Assembly (NCBI GenBank): GCA_018267475.1
Contig: JAFDYI010000005.1
Location: 1-64,000, forward strand
DNA: 64,000 nucleotides
Reading direction: 5' to 3'
Source: Bacteroidota bacterium
Lineage (GTDB): Bacteria; Bacteroidota; Bacteroidia; B-17B0; Aurantibacillaceae
Shown here: piece by piece, positions 43,241 through 51,514 of the stretch
Layout: the number at the start of each line of letters is the position of its first letter
Numbering within the stretch: position 1 is the stretch's first letter
Made by a program: the position numbers and the translations under genes
The notes under the pieces: generated by a model
Databases searched by the model: none
Told to the model about the DNA's origin: nothing
What the model saw: the letters and a program-made list of their open reading frames with translations, nothing else

Positions 43241-46061
43241 TAACTGTTGTAACGGCTACATTTGATGGACAGCCTAATAAAGTCCCGCTTACTGAATACG
43301 TAGTATTTACGGTAGGGCTTTCTACCACACTTGTCGTATTATCGCTTGTGCTCCAAGTATAAGTATCCAATGTGGTGCCTGTTGCTGTTAATGTAGTAGT
43401 AGCACCTATACAAATGCTTACTGTATTACCGCTTATGGTAATAGCAGGCGCTACATAAGCAGGCGCGTAACTGCCTGTCGTTACGGCACCGGGGGCTACC
43501 CAATTGCTATTTGCACCATTTAAAGTAAAATTAACCATAGGTATGTCGTTGCTGTTTCCAGAAGAATCACTTACGGTTGTAACAGAGGCATTATTCGCTC
43601 CTGCGGCTCCTTCGTTAAATTTATAATAGGCTAACAATCCGTTTTGAGGCATAGGCAACTCACCGTACAGGTAATTTTGTATCTCAGTTTGGCATAATGC
43701 TCTATTCCAAAGACGAACTTCATCTATATCTCCATCAAAATTTTCAGTACCTGCCTGATTAGAACCAATTGCAAACGAGCCGGACGGAATATTAGGGGTA
43801 ACGGTGGTAGTAAAAGTATAAGCCGCTCCATTTACATATAACATCCAATTGTTTCCTTGAGAGGTAACCATCACATTAGTCCATACATTAGGAGCGACAG
43901 TAACCGTAGAAGTAAGTACAAAAACGCCTCCAACTACAATAGATAAATATTGTGAATTATCCATAAAAAGGGCGTAACCCGAACTAGCAGTATTTCCATT
44001 AGTTACAATCATTTGATTGCCACCTGTGTTTACTCCCGACCAGTTTACATAAGCACCAAAAGTAATATTATCGGTAAGGGTTGAAAATACAGGAGAAATA
44101 GCATTGTTGCTAGTAGAAGCTTGGAAATTTAAAGCAGCGCCGGGGGTGTTAACAGTAACCGTGCTTGTTGCCATAGATGTACATCCATTAGTTGTACCGG
44201 TTACCGTATAATAAGTTGTTATAGTGGGTGTAACGGCTATAGAAGCTGAGGTAGCTGAAGTGCTCCAACTGTAAGTAGTAGCACCATTAGCAGTTAAAGT
44301 AGCTGTACCACCTATAAAAATAGCTGGGCTATTAACTGTTACCGTTGGGGGAACAAAAGCAGGCGCGTAACTGCCTGTAGTTACGGCACCGGGGGCTACC
44401 CAATTGCTGGTAGTGCCGTTTAAGGTAAAGTTGGTTAGCGTACCGTTATTTCCATTTCCTGATGAGTCAGCAGCAACAGTAACAGTTGCGTTATTAACCC
44501 CTGCCAAACCTTCATTAAATGGATAATAAGCCATTAAGCCGGTTTGAGGCATTTTTAACTCTGCGTTCATGCTGTTTTGTATTTCTCCTTGACACAAGGC
44601 ACGATTCCAAATACGTACTTCATCTATAGTACCATTGAAGTAATTAATGCCGGTTAAGATGCGACCAATGTCTATTTGGGCAGGAGCATTACGCGGGTTT
44701 GTGCTTCCTGTACCGGTTGATTCCAATACGCCATCAACATAAACCGACATCGCGCCTGTACTCATAACCCAAGTACCAGCTACGTGATGCCAATTGCCAT
44801 CATTAATAGATGTAGTAGAAGTTATTGTTACATCAGGGTTACCTATGCCTAAAGCAAAGTTATTTCCAACTAAAGCCGTTCCAAAATCATTAACAACGCC
44901 AGAAACTTCGGCATCAACCATCCCTATGCCGCTATACCATTGCGGACCACCACCTGTTTGTGTGGTTTTTACCCAGTATTCAATAGTAAAATCGCTGCTT
45001 ATAACTTCATTGATAGGAACATAATTATTAGTGCCGTTAAAGTTTAGGGCGGCTCCTTTTATTATTATGGTATCTTGTGTTGATGACACACAGCCTACTG
45101 CACTTGTTCCACTTACGGTGTAAATAGTTGCGATGGCAGGTGATACAACTGTTGTATTCGTATTATCACCCGTGCTCCAAGTATAAGTAGCTGTGCCGCT
45201 TGCCGTTAAAGTTGTTGAAGTGCTTGGAAGTACTGTAGTAGATGTTGGATTTACAGTCACAACTCCTCCTCCGTTACCAACAAAATTTGATGTAGTGCCC
45301 GTAAGTGCAAAGTTATTTAAACTACCATCATAGCCATGACCTGTAACATCAATAACGCTTGTTATAGCCGTATTGTTTCCATCAGCAATACCGTTATCAA
45401 AATTATAGTAAGCCAAAAGCCCGGTAGCTGTTCTTACGGTAGAGCACATATCGGTCTGCACATCGCTTTGCGAACGAGTAATAGTCCAAACACGCAGTTC
45501 ATCCAAACTTCCTTTAGATTGCTCACCGCCACCTGCGCTTAACGCCCCCATAGTAAGGGTATTTCCGCCCATTGAGCTGGTAAGACAATCTCTATAGGTT
45601 TGCCCGGCATACGGAGGGCCATAAGTAGTTGTGCCGCTGCCTACCACATTTCCATTGGCAAAAAAAGTATAGTTCCCGCTTCCGTCTATGGAAAAAGCAA
45701 CATGCACCCATTGTCCGGCGGTATAGGTAAAAGGCGCCTGAATGCCTGTATTATCCCAAGCAGTACCAGAGTTATAACCAATATCACAATAAATTTTATT
45801 ACCATCAACCAATTTAAAATCAAAAGTGTTGTTGTAGTTAGATGGATTTCCGCCTCTTGTACTTACTACTACAAAATCAGTTCCAGTAGTAGCCACCGCT
45901 GGGTTTACCCAGGCTTCTACAGTAAAAGGCGTCAGTATGCCCTGTGGGAGGGTACCAACCACTACTCGGTCATCAACTCCATCAAAATTGAGAGCGGCTC
46001 CCGTTTGTGCGTTTGCATTTAAACAGCCAAATGCAAAAGCTGATAATAAAAATTTTTTCAT
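42546..46061 (-). CDS. Large T9SS-secreted adhesin with three LamG domains and Ig-like repeats
   Basis: 1171 residues from ATG 46059-46061; signal peptide MKKFLLSAFAFGCLNANAQ. Order: LamG 1 (about 22-250), Ig-like, LamG 2 (about 340-590; GTIDEVRIWNRALC), Ig-like, LamG 3 (about 670-900; GDIDEVRLWNRALC), three Ig/PKD-like repeats, and a type A sorting domain (YPNPASNQVTVQAS, ending IKFIKD). LamG folds bind glycans or proteins. LamG 3 through the sorting domain closely matches the neighbouring FG-GAP adhesin. Expression may be under the AraC-type gene just upstream, whose stop lies 120 nt before this ATG and whose gap carries direct repeats. The longer start at 46142 would read through the promoter and is rejected. 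Confidence 0.88.
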   Translation of the reverse strand: MKKFLLSAFAFGCLNANAQTGAALNFDGVDDRVVVGTLPQGILTPFTVEAWVNPAVATTGTDFVVVSTRGGNPSNYNNTFDFKLVDGNKIYCDIGYNSGTAWDNTGIQAPFTYTAGQWVHVAFSIDGSGNYTFFANGNVVGSGTTTYGPPYAGQTYRDCLTSSMGGNTLTMGALSAGGGEQSKGSLDELRVWTITRSQSDVQTDMCSTVRTATGLLAYYNFDNGIADGNNTAITSVIDVTGHGYDGSLNNFALTGTTSNFVGNGGGVVTVNPTSTTVLPSTSTTLTASGTATYTWSTGDNTNTTVVSPAIATIYTVSGTSAVGCVSSTQDTIIIKGAALNFNGTNNYVPINEVISSDFTIEYWVKTTQTGGGPQWYSGIGMVDAEVSGVVNDFGTALVGNNFALGIGNPDVTITSTTSINDGNWHHVAGTWVMSTGAMSVYVDGVLESTGTGSTNPRNAPAQIDIGRILTGINYFNGTIDEVRIWNRALCQGEIQNSMNAELKMPQTGLMAYYPFNEGLAGVNNATVTVAADSSGNGNNGTLTNFTLNGTTSNWVAPGAVTTGSYAPAFVPPTVTVNSPAIFIGGTATLTANGATTYSWSTSATSASIAVTPTITTYYTVTGTTNGCTSMATSTVTVNTPGAALNFQASTSNNAISPVFSTLTDNITFGAYVNWSGVNTGGNQMIVTNGNTASSGYALFMDNSQYLSIVVGGVFVLTSTVTVAPNVWTNVMVTSQGNNWMLYVNGAAYTFTTTVTPNIPSGSFAIGSNQAGTENFDGDIDEVRLWNRALCQTEIQNYLYGELPMPQNGLLAYYKFNEGAAGANNASVTTVSDSSGNSNDIPMVNFTLNGANSNWVAPGAVTTGSYAPAYVAPAITISGNTVSICIGATTTLTATGTTLDTYTWSTSDNTTSVVESPTVNTTYSVSGTLLGCPSNVAVTTVTVNALPNVTATAASAAICTGSSDSLRATGAVSYAWNTSATSANISVSPTAATSYTVTGTDANGCVNTATVAVNVNALPTLSLTASSPSVCVNGTPITLTGSPAGGVYSGTHVSGNIFTPTAATGTFNVVYSYTNSTTSCSNKDSVALVVDACTGIARYAQNNLSVYPNPASNQVTVQASSELGMVTVYNAIGQVVEVLQVKDTQTQLNVSTYASGIYTILAQGTYIKFIKD
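43480..44146 (-). repeat. LamG module shared between the two adhesins, copy B
   Basis: Partner of copy A. LamG 1 and LamG 2 of the same gene are far less similar, so the copying was between genes and not within this one. Confidence 0.8.
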
Positions 46062-46086
46062 ATTTTTTGTTTTTAAGTTTAGGACA

Positions 46087-46094
46087 CAAAAGTA
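46087..46094 (-). promoter_or_regulatory. -7 element TACTTTTG of the LamG adhesin gene
   Basis: An exact match, 26 nt before the ATG. No TTG lies at the 19-nt position (the nearest is 11 nt away), which fits a promoter needing an activator. Confidence 0.6.
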
Positions 46095-46119
46095 AAGGGT
46101 AGCTACAAAAAAAAGATAG

Positions 46120-46163
46120 CCCGAAAAGGTTTTATTAAACAAATAACAACCCGAAAAGGTTTT
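46120..46163 (-). promoter_or_regulatory. Two direct repeats AAAACCTTTTCGGG, 30 bp apart (candidate AraC operator)
   Basis: Minus-strand copies at 46163-46150 and 46133-46120 are identical over 14 nt and exactly three helical turns apart. The near copy begins 25 nt upstream of the -7 element, where class II activators bind. The gene just upstream encodes an AraC-family regulator. Confidence 0.6.
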
Positions 46164-46181
46164 TTTAGGTTATTTTAAGGA

Positions 46182-47258
46182 TTACTTTGCCTTAGAAGGT
46201 AAAAAACCATAGTGTTTTTTAAATGCCGCCGAAAACTTACCCACATTTTCATAACCTAATTTATGGGCTATTTCTTTTACATACAAATTACTATCCTGAC
46301 TTAATAATTCTTTAGCCAACTGCATTTGTTTTTGCTGAAAATACTGAAAAACAGGTTGCCCAAAGGTTCTTTTAAAATCTTTTTTTAGTTTGGATTCGGA
46401 TATGTCATGACAGCCAGCCAGAACCGCAATGCCCGGGAATTTCCCATCAATGCTTTTCATAAGCTCTTTTTCTACTTTGCGCATCGTTATTAAGTCCGTT
46501 TTTTCTATTTGCTCTGTATTTTCTTCAAAATCTTCGTTTAGATGAAGGTTAAAAAGGGTATTAAACAAATTAAAGGTATGCGATTTAAGACTCAACATAT
46601 CTACCTTGCTTTTTTCTCTATCTACCCTTACCAGGTTTTCAAAAACAGAAAACTCGTTGTTGATGTGCTTAGGAGCTAAGGGCTGCATGATGAAGGTGTT
46701 TTTAGAAAGCACAAAATCGCTTAATTTATTCTTTACAAAAACATCGTGGTGCATTAAATTGGCATCTAACCATTGCTTGCTAAAATAGAAACTGATGTAG
46801 CGACAATCAGAGCCTTTCGTATTCACGTCGCCAAAAATCTGACGAGGCTTTAAAAACGTCCAACTGTATTGAGGCAAACTCAACTCCCTTTTATCTAATA
46901 GCTTATACACGGTTTTACGATTGGCTGTAAGATTAAGGCTTATCATGTAATAATCATTGGGCATTTGCTCATCGTATATCATGTTGTAGGCCACATTAGC
47001 TTTGTAATAAACCGTAGAATACAACAAAAACAAACCCTCTTCTATTTTTTGATAATAAAAACCTCCTTTTAAAAAAGGGGTATTTGATTGCAATAATTGT
47101 AGCTTTTTATCGTGCTTTACAAAAGGCAGTTTTTGCATACTGGCCACCATGGTTTCGGGCGAGTTGGCCAAATACGGAATGTTGTAAAACCCTTTAGAAT
47201 ACGTTACCAAATACTTTTTGTAACCCAAAAACCATCTTTTTATCGCCTCTTGCAGCAT
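46182..47258 (-). CDS. AraC-family transcriptional regulator
   Basis: 358 residues. The C-terminal 95 residues hold two helix-turn-helix units: VLAGCHDISESKLKKDFKRTFG and VKEIAHKLGYENVGKFSAAFKKHYGFLPS, the AraC signature. The N-terminal 250 residues are not a cupin I recognise; they contain KGGFYYQKIEEGLFLLYSTVYYKANV, which may be a sensing domain. It probably binds direct repeats located in the 120-nt gap after its stop, upstream of the LamG adhesin. A partial -7 (TATCTTCG, 47287-47280) lies 22 nt before its ATG. No transmembrane segment is present. Confidence 0.9.
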   Translation of the reverse strand: MLQEAIKRWFLGYKKYLVTYSKGFYNIPYLANSPETMVASMQKLPFVKHDKKLQLLQSNTPFLKGGFYYQKIEEGLFLLYSTVYYKANVAYNMIYDEQMPNDYYMISLNLTANRKTVYKLLDKRELSLPQYSWTFLKPRQIFGDVNTKGSDCRYISFYFSKQWLDANLMHHDVFVKNKLSDFVLSKNTFIMQPLAPKHINNEFSVFENLVRVDREKSKVDMLSLKSHTFNLFNTLFNLHLNEDFEENTEQIEKTDLITMRKVEKELMKSIDGKFPGIAVLAGCHDISESKLKKDFKRTFGQPVFQYFQQKQMQLAKELLSQDSNLYVKEIAHKLGYENVGKFSAAFKKHYGFLPSKAK

Positions 47259-47299
47259 ATCAACACCTTATCTGTGCGGCGAAGATACTGTTAAAATTG

Positions 47300-47321
47300 T
47301 TAAAACAAACAATTGTTTTAA
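47300..47321 (-). terminator. Hairpin overlapping the polA stop codon
   Basis: TTAAAACAA and TTGTTTTAA form a perfect 9-bp stem with a 4-nt loop; the TAA of polA (47318-47320) lies in the stem. AT-rich and without a clean U run, so terminator function is tentative. Confidence 0.4.
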
Positions 47322-50194
47322 TGTGCTTCTAACCAATTAGCCCCCACGCCCATACCTACTTCTACCGGCACCTCTAAGGGCATGGCGTTTTTCATACAAT
47401 TTTCTATAAGCGGTTTTAAAACAGATAATTCGTCTTTATGCACATCAAAAATAAGCTCGTCGTGTACTTGCAAAATCATTTTGCTTTGCAGCCCTTGTTG
47501 TTTTATTTCTTTGTGAATCTGTATCATGGCTAATTTTATCATATCGGCAGCCGAGCCTTGTATGGGCGCGTTGATAGCATTACGCTCGGCAAAGCCACGT
47601 ACCACCGCATTAGCCGAGGTGATATCGCGTAGCCAGCGGCGGCGGCCTAAAAGTGTTTGTACGTAGCCGTTTTCTCGGGCAAAGTGTATCATATCATCCA
47701 TATATTTTTTTATAGATGCGTACTCTTTAAAATAGTTATCAATAAGTTGTTTGGCTTCGGCACGAGAAACGCCAATGTTTTCAGCCAATCCAAAAGCTCC
47801 TTGTCCGTATATAATACCAAAGTTTACGCTTTTAGCTTTGTAACGCATTTCTTTGGTTACCTCACTTTCGTTAATGCCGTAAACCTTAGCCGCTGTGGCG
47901 GTGTGAATGTCTTTACCCAATCTAAAAGCCTCACACATAGCTTCGTCTTTACTAAACGAGGCTACAATGCGCAGCTCTATTTGCGAGTAGTCGGCGCTAA
48001 GCAGTACATGGTTGTCATCGCGCGGCACAAAGGCCTTGCGTATGTAGCGACCACGCTCGGTACGTATTGGTATGTTTTGCAGGTTGGGATTATCCGAACT
48101 TAAACGTCCGGTAACAGCCACCACCTGGTTGTATGAGGTGTGTACCCTACCGCTGTTTTTATAGACCAGCTGCGGCAAGGTATCTACATAAGTGTTTTTT
48201 AGTTTCATCACTTCTCTATACTCCAAAATTTTGGGCACTATGGGGTGCTTTTCAGTCAATTTTACAAGCACCTCCTCGCCGGTGGCGTACTGCCCGGTTT
48301 TGGTTTTTTTAGGTTTCTCGGTTATTCTAAGATAATCAAACAACACTTCGCCAACCTGTTTGGGCGAGGATACATTAAAAGGAGTGCCTGCTAATGCCTG
48401 TATTTCATCGTCTATTTTCACAATCTCTTTTTCTAATTCGTGCGCATACTCTTGTAGCATAGAGGTATCTATTTTTACGCCTTCGTATTCCATATCGGCC
48501 AACACCGGCACCAACGGAATTTCAACTTCAGAAAACAACTGTTCTACCTTATTTTCTTGCAACTTAGGGGCAAATACTTGCTGCAATTGCAAAGTAATAT
48601 CCGCATCTTCGGCAGCATATTCTTTAATAACATCAATTGCTACATCGCGCATAGAGCCTTGGTTTTTCCCTTTTTTTCCTATTAAGGTTTCAATGCTTAT
48701 GGGAGCATAATTCAAATACGTTTCGGATAGCACATCCATACCGTGGCGCATCTCGGGCTGAATAAGAAAATGAGCGATCATGGTATCAAACAGTTTGTTT
48801 TTTATTTCAATACCATAGTTTTTCAGCACCTGCAAATCGTATTTTATGTTTTGCCCTATAAGCGTTTTACTTGTATCAGAAAAAAGAGGAGCAAACTCAT
48901 TTATTATTTTTTGTGCTTCTTCTCTATTGCTTGAAAAAGGAATGTAATAGGCTTCGTGTGCTTTTATAGCAAAAGATAGACCTACTAACTCTGCTTCAAA
49001 GGTATTTAAGGAAGTAGTTTCGCTATCAAAACAAAATTGCGTTTGCTGAAGCAAAAGGTGCAGCAGTTCTTTTCTTTTTTCCTCCGTATCTACCAACCTA
49101 TATTGGTGCGCGATGGTGCCGGCTGTTTCGTGCTGCTTTTCAAGAGGGAGGTCGTTTTCTGTTAGTACTTCCGTACCTTCTTCTTTTTCGGGAGAATCAA
49201 ACAAGTTGGGCTGCGCGTAAGCATCTTTTGTTTTTTTGGTGTTTTGTTTGTCGCCAAACAACGTGCGGTTTGCCAATGAGGCCTCGGCTTCAATGGGAGA
49301 AGCAATAGGTTCTCCTAAAATTTTTTGAGCTAACGCTCTAAACTCCAACTCGGTTAGAAGCTCACGAAGGGAATCTTTATTAATGTCTTTTCTTAGCAAA
49401 CCTTCTTCGTTAAGCGTTATAGGTACATCAAGTGTTATGGTTGCCAATTTTTTTGACAAAAAAGCTTTTTCTTTATTTTGCTCTACCTTCTCTTTTAGTT
49501 TTCCTTTTAATTTTTCGGTATTGGTGTATAAATTTTCTATAGAATGAAACTCTTTTACTAATTGTATCGCTGTTTTTTCGCCTACGCCGGGTATGCCGGG
49601 TATGTTGTCTGAGGCATCGCCCATCAAACCTAAAATATCAATAAGTTGTATTACATTTTGTATCTGCCATTTATCGCAAATTTGCGAGGCACCCAAAATT
49701 TCGGCGCCATTGCCCAAGCGGGCGGGCTTGTATATAAACACATTATCATCCACCAGTTGCCCGTAATCTTTATCAGGTGTCATCATATAAGTAGTGAAAC
49801 CTTGCCCTTTGGCTTGCAGAGCCAGCGCTCCAATAACATCATCAGCTTCATAACCCGGTACCGAAAGGGCGGGTATATTAAACCCTTCTAACAAGCGAAA
49901 CACATAGGGAATGGATTTTCGTAAATCGTCGGGCATTTCCTCTCTATTGGCTTTGTAATCTTCAAACTCTACATGTCTGTGCGTAGGGCCTGCTAAATCA
50001 AAAGCAACGGCTATATGCGTAGGTTTTTCTTTATTAAGCACTTCCAGCAAGGTGTTGGTAAAGCCAAAAACAGCCGAAGTATTGAGACCTTTGGAATTGA
50101 TGCGCGGGTTGCTGCTAAATGCAAAATAGGCTCTGTAAATAAGCGCATAGGCATCTAACAAAAATAATTTTTTGGGAACGTCTTTTGTAATCAT
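47318..50194 (-). CDS. polA: DNA polymerase I
   Basis: 958 residues, full three-domain form. The 5'-3' nuclease occupies about 1-300 (FLLDAYALIYRAYFAF, DDVIGALA, GDASDNIPGIPGVGEKTA). The proofreading domain (about 370-560) keeps its acidic residues: FDSETTS, NIKYDLQVL and YAAEDADITLQL. The polymerase part has motif A SADYSQIELRI near 735, motif B YKAKSVNFGIIYG and motif C QVHDELIFDV near 910. It fills gaps in repair and replaces Okazaki primers. A 7-of-8 -7 element ends 5 nt before the ATG, so the mRNA may be leaderless. Divergent from ispH. Confidence 0.97.
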   Translation of the reverse strand: MITKDVPKKLFLLDAYALIYRAYFAFSSNPRINSKGLNTSAVFGFTNTLLEVLNKEKPTHIAVAFDLAGPTHRHVEFEDYKANREEMPDDLRKSIPYVFRLLEGFNIPALSVPGYEADDVIGALALQAKGQGFTTYMMTPDKDYGQLVDDNVFIYKPARLGNGAEILGASQICDKWQIQNVIQLIDILGLMGDASDNIPGIPGVGEKTAIQLVKEFHSIENLYTNTEKLKGKLKEKVEQNKEKAFLSKKLATITLDVPITLNEEGLLRKDINKDSLRELLTELEFRALAQKILGEPIASPIEAEASLANRTLFGDKQNTKKTKDAYAQPNLFDSPEKEEGTEVLTENDLPLEKQHETAGTIAHQYRLVDTEEKRKELLHLLLQQTQFCFDSETTSLNTFEAELVGLSFAIKAHEAYYIPFSSNREEAQKIINEFAPLFSDTSKTLIGQNIKYDLQVLKNYGIEIKNKLFDTMIAHFLIQPEMRHGMDVLSETYLNYAPISIETLIGKKGKNQGSMRDVAIDVIKEYAAEDADITLQLQQVFAPKLQENKVEQLFSEVEIPLVPVLADMEYEGVKIDTSMLQEYAHELEKEIVKIDDEIQALAGTPFNVSSPKQVGEVLFDYLRITEKPKKTKTGQYATGEEVLVKLTEKHPIVPKILEYREVMKLKNTYVDTLPQLVYKNSGRVHTSYNQVVAVTGRLSSDNPNLQNIPIRTERGRYIRKAFVPRDDNHVLLSADYSQIELRIVASFSKDEAMCEAFRLGKDIHTATAAKVYGINESEVTKEMRYKAKSVNFGIIYGQGAFGLAENIGVSRAEAKQLIDNYFKEYASIKKYMDDMIHFARENGYVQTLLGRRRWLRDITSANAVVRGFAERNAINAPIQGSAADMIKLAMIQIHKEIKQQGLQSKMILQVHDELIFDVHKDELSVLKPLIENCMKNAMPLEVPVEVGMGVGANWLEAH

Positions 50195-50198
50195 TCGG

Positions 50199-50206
50199 TA
50201 AAAATA
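50199..50206 (-). promoter_or_regulatory. Candidate -7 element for polA
   Basis: TATTTTTA on the minus strand, 7 of 8 matches, 5 nt before the ATG. Confidence 0.35.
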
Positions 50207-50267
50207 AGGAATTGAAAATAAGTAAGAGCCTTTCTTTACAAAGATTCATTTATTCAAATAAAAAAAC

Positions 50268-50275
50268 GACCTTTG
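50268..50275 (+). promoter_or_regulatory. Candidate -7 element for ispH
   Basis: GACCTTTG, 7 of 8 matches, 10 nt before ATG 50285. The TTG at 50273 lies inside it. Confidence 0.4.
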
Positions 50276-50284
50276 CTATCGTTT

Positions 50285-51511
50285 ATGAAAACGTTTCAAA
50301 TACCGGACTCGTACAAAAGCACTATCATTGCCAAACTAAAAACGCTCCGCAGGGTGCAAGACCCTCGCAAAAAAGATATAACGCCCACCTATTTAGATTT
50401 TGGGCCGGTAGGGTTTTATATAGCACGCCATTTTGGTTTTTGTTACGGAGTAGAAAATGCAATAGAAATTTCATTTAAGGCTGTAGCCGAAAACAAAGGC
50501 AAGCGCATTTTTTTGCTTAGCCAGATGATACACAACCCCGAAGTAAACCAAGATTTAGCTGAAAAAGGCGTGCAATTTTTACAAGATACTAATGGAAAGC
50601 AACTCCTCTCATTAGATGAATTAAAAAAAGACGATATTGTTATTATTCCGGCTTTTGGCGCCACCCTGCAAAACGAGGCCGAACTAGAGCGCCGAGGAAT
50701 AGAAATACAGAAATACAATACCACCTGCCCCTTTGTAGAGCGGGTGTGGAAAAAATCGGAGCAAATAGGAAAAGAAGAATACACCATCATCATTCATGGA
50801 AAGCATACGCATGAAGAAACGCGCGCCACTTTTTCGCGCAGCGAAAAAAATGCGCCAACCGTGGTAGTAAAAGATTTGGCCGAAGCAAAAAAACTAGGCG
50901 CCTATATTTTAGGAACAAAAGAAACGGCCCTCTTTTACGAAGATTTTAAAGACAAACATTCTCTAAACTTTGATGTAAATATTCATTTGCAAAAAGTGGG
51001 CGTTATAAATCAAACCACTATGCTTGCCACTGAAACGCAAGAAATTGCAGATTACTTTAAGCAATTAATGCTTAGCAAATACGCGAATGAGCCGCTAAAA
51101 AATCATTTTTCTGACACACGCGATACGCTTTGCTATGCCACCAACGAAAACCAAGATGCCACCCAAGGCTTGCTGCAAACAAGGGCTGATTTTGCGGTGG
51201 TAGTAGGGGGGTATAACAGCTCTAACACCTCGCATTTGGTAGAACTATTAGAGCAAAAATTCCCGACCTATTTTATTTCTTCCGAACAAGAGATAGAAAG
51301 CAATACCTGCATTCATCATTTTGATTATACGCATCAAAAAAAAATAAGCACCTCTTATTTTATTCCTAAAAAAAACAAAGTAAACATTGTACTTACCAGC
51401 GGCGCCTCGTGCCCCGATACCACGGTAGAACGTGTGTTGTTGCGTTTGCTGTGTTTTTTTGAAAACACCAGGAACCCGGAAGAGGTTGTTGCTTCCATTT
51501 TAAAATCGTAA
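50285..51511 (+). CDS. ispH: 4-hydroxy-3-methylbut-2-enyl diphosphate reductase
   Basis: 408 residues from ATG 50285, the longer form found in Bacteroidota (E. coli IspH has 316). The three iron-sulfur cysteines are in HFGFCYGVENAI, NTTCPFVERVW and SGASCPDTTVERV. Substrate-binding His and Glu residues occur in GKHTHEET, and TTMLATE follows. It performs the last step of the non-mevalonate pathway, giving IPP and DMAPP. Monocistronic as far as seen; the dacB-like gene converges with 3 nt between stops. Confidence 0.95.
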   Translation: MKTFQIPDSYKSTIIAKLKTLRRVQDPRKKDITPTYLDFGPVGFYIARHFGFCYGVENAIEISFKAVAENKGKRIFLLSQMIHNPEVNQDLAEKGVQFLQDTNGKQLLSLDELKKDDIVIIPAFGATLQNEAELERRGIEIQKYNTTCPFVERVWKKSEQIGKEEYTIIIHGKHTHEETRATFSRSEKNAPTVVVKDLAEAKKLGAYILGTKETALFYEDFKDKHSLNFDVNIHLQKVGVINQTTMLATETQEIADYFKQLMLSKYANEPLKNHFSDTRDTLCYATNENQDATQGLLQTRADFAVVVGGYNSSNTSHLVELLEQKFPTYFISSEQEIESNTCIHHFDYTHQKKISTSYFIPKKNKVNIVLTSGASCPDTTVERVLLRLLCFFENTRNPEEVVASILKS

Positions 51512-51514
51512 TTT

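Noticed and set aside
39350-46061. CRISPR-like or mobile-element explanation for the repeats in the adhesin region
   Set aside because: The repeats are in-frame protein domains and a shared terminator; there are no short spaced palindromes, transposase genes or target-site duplications.
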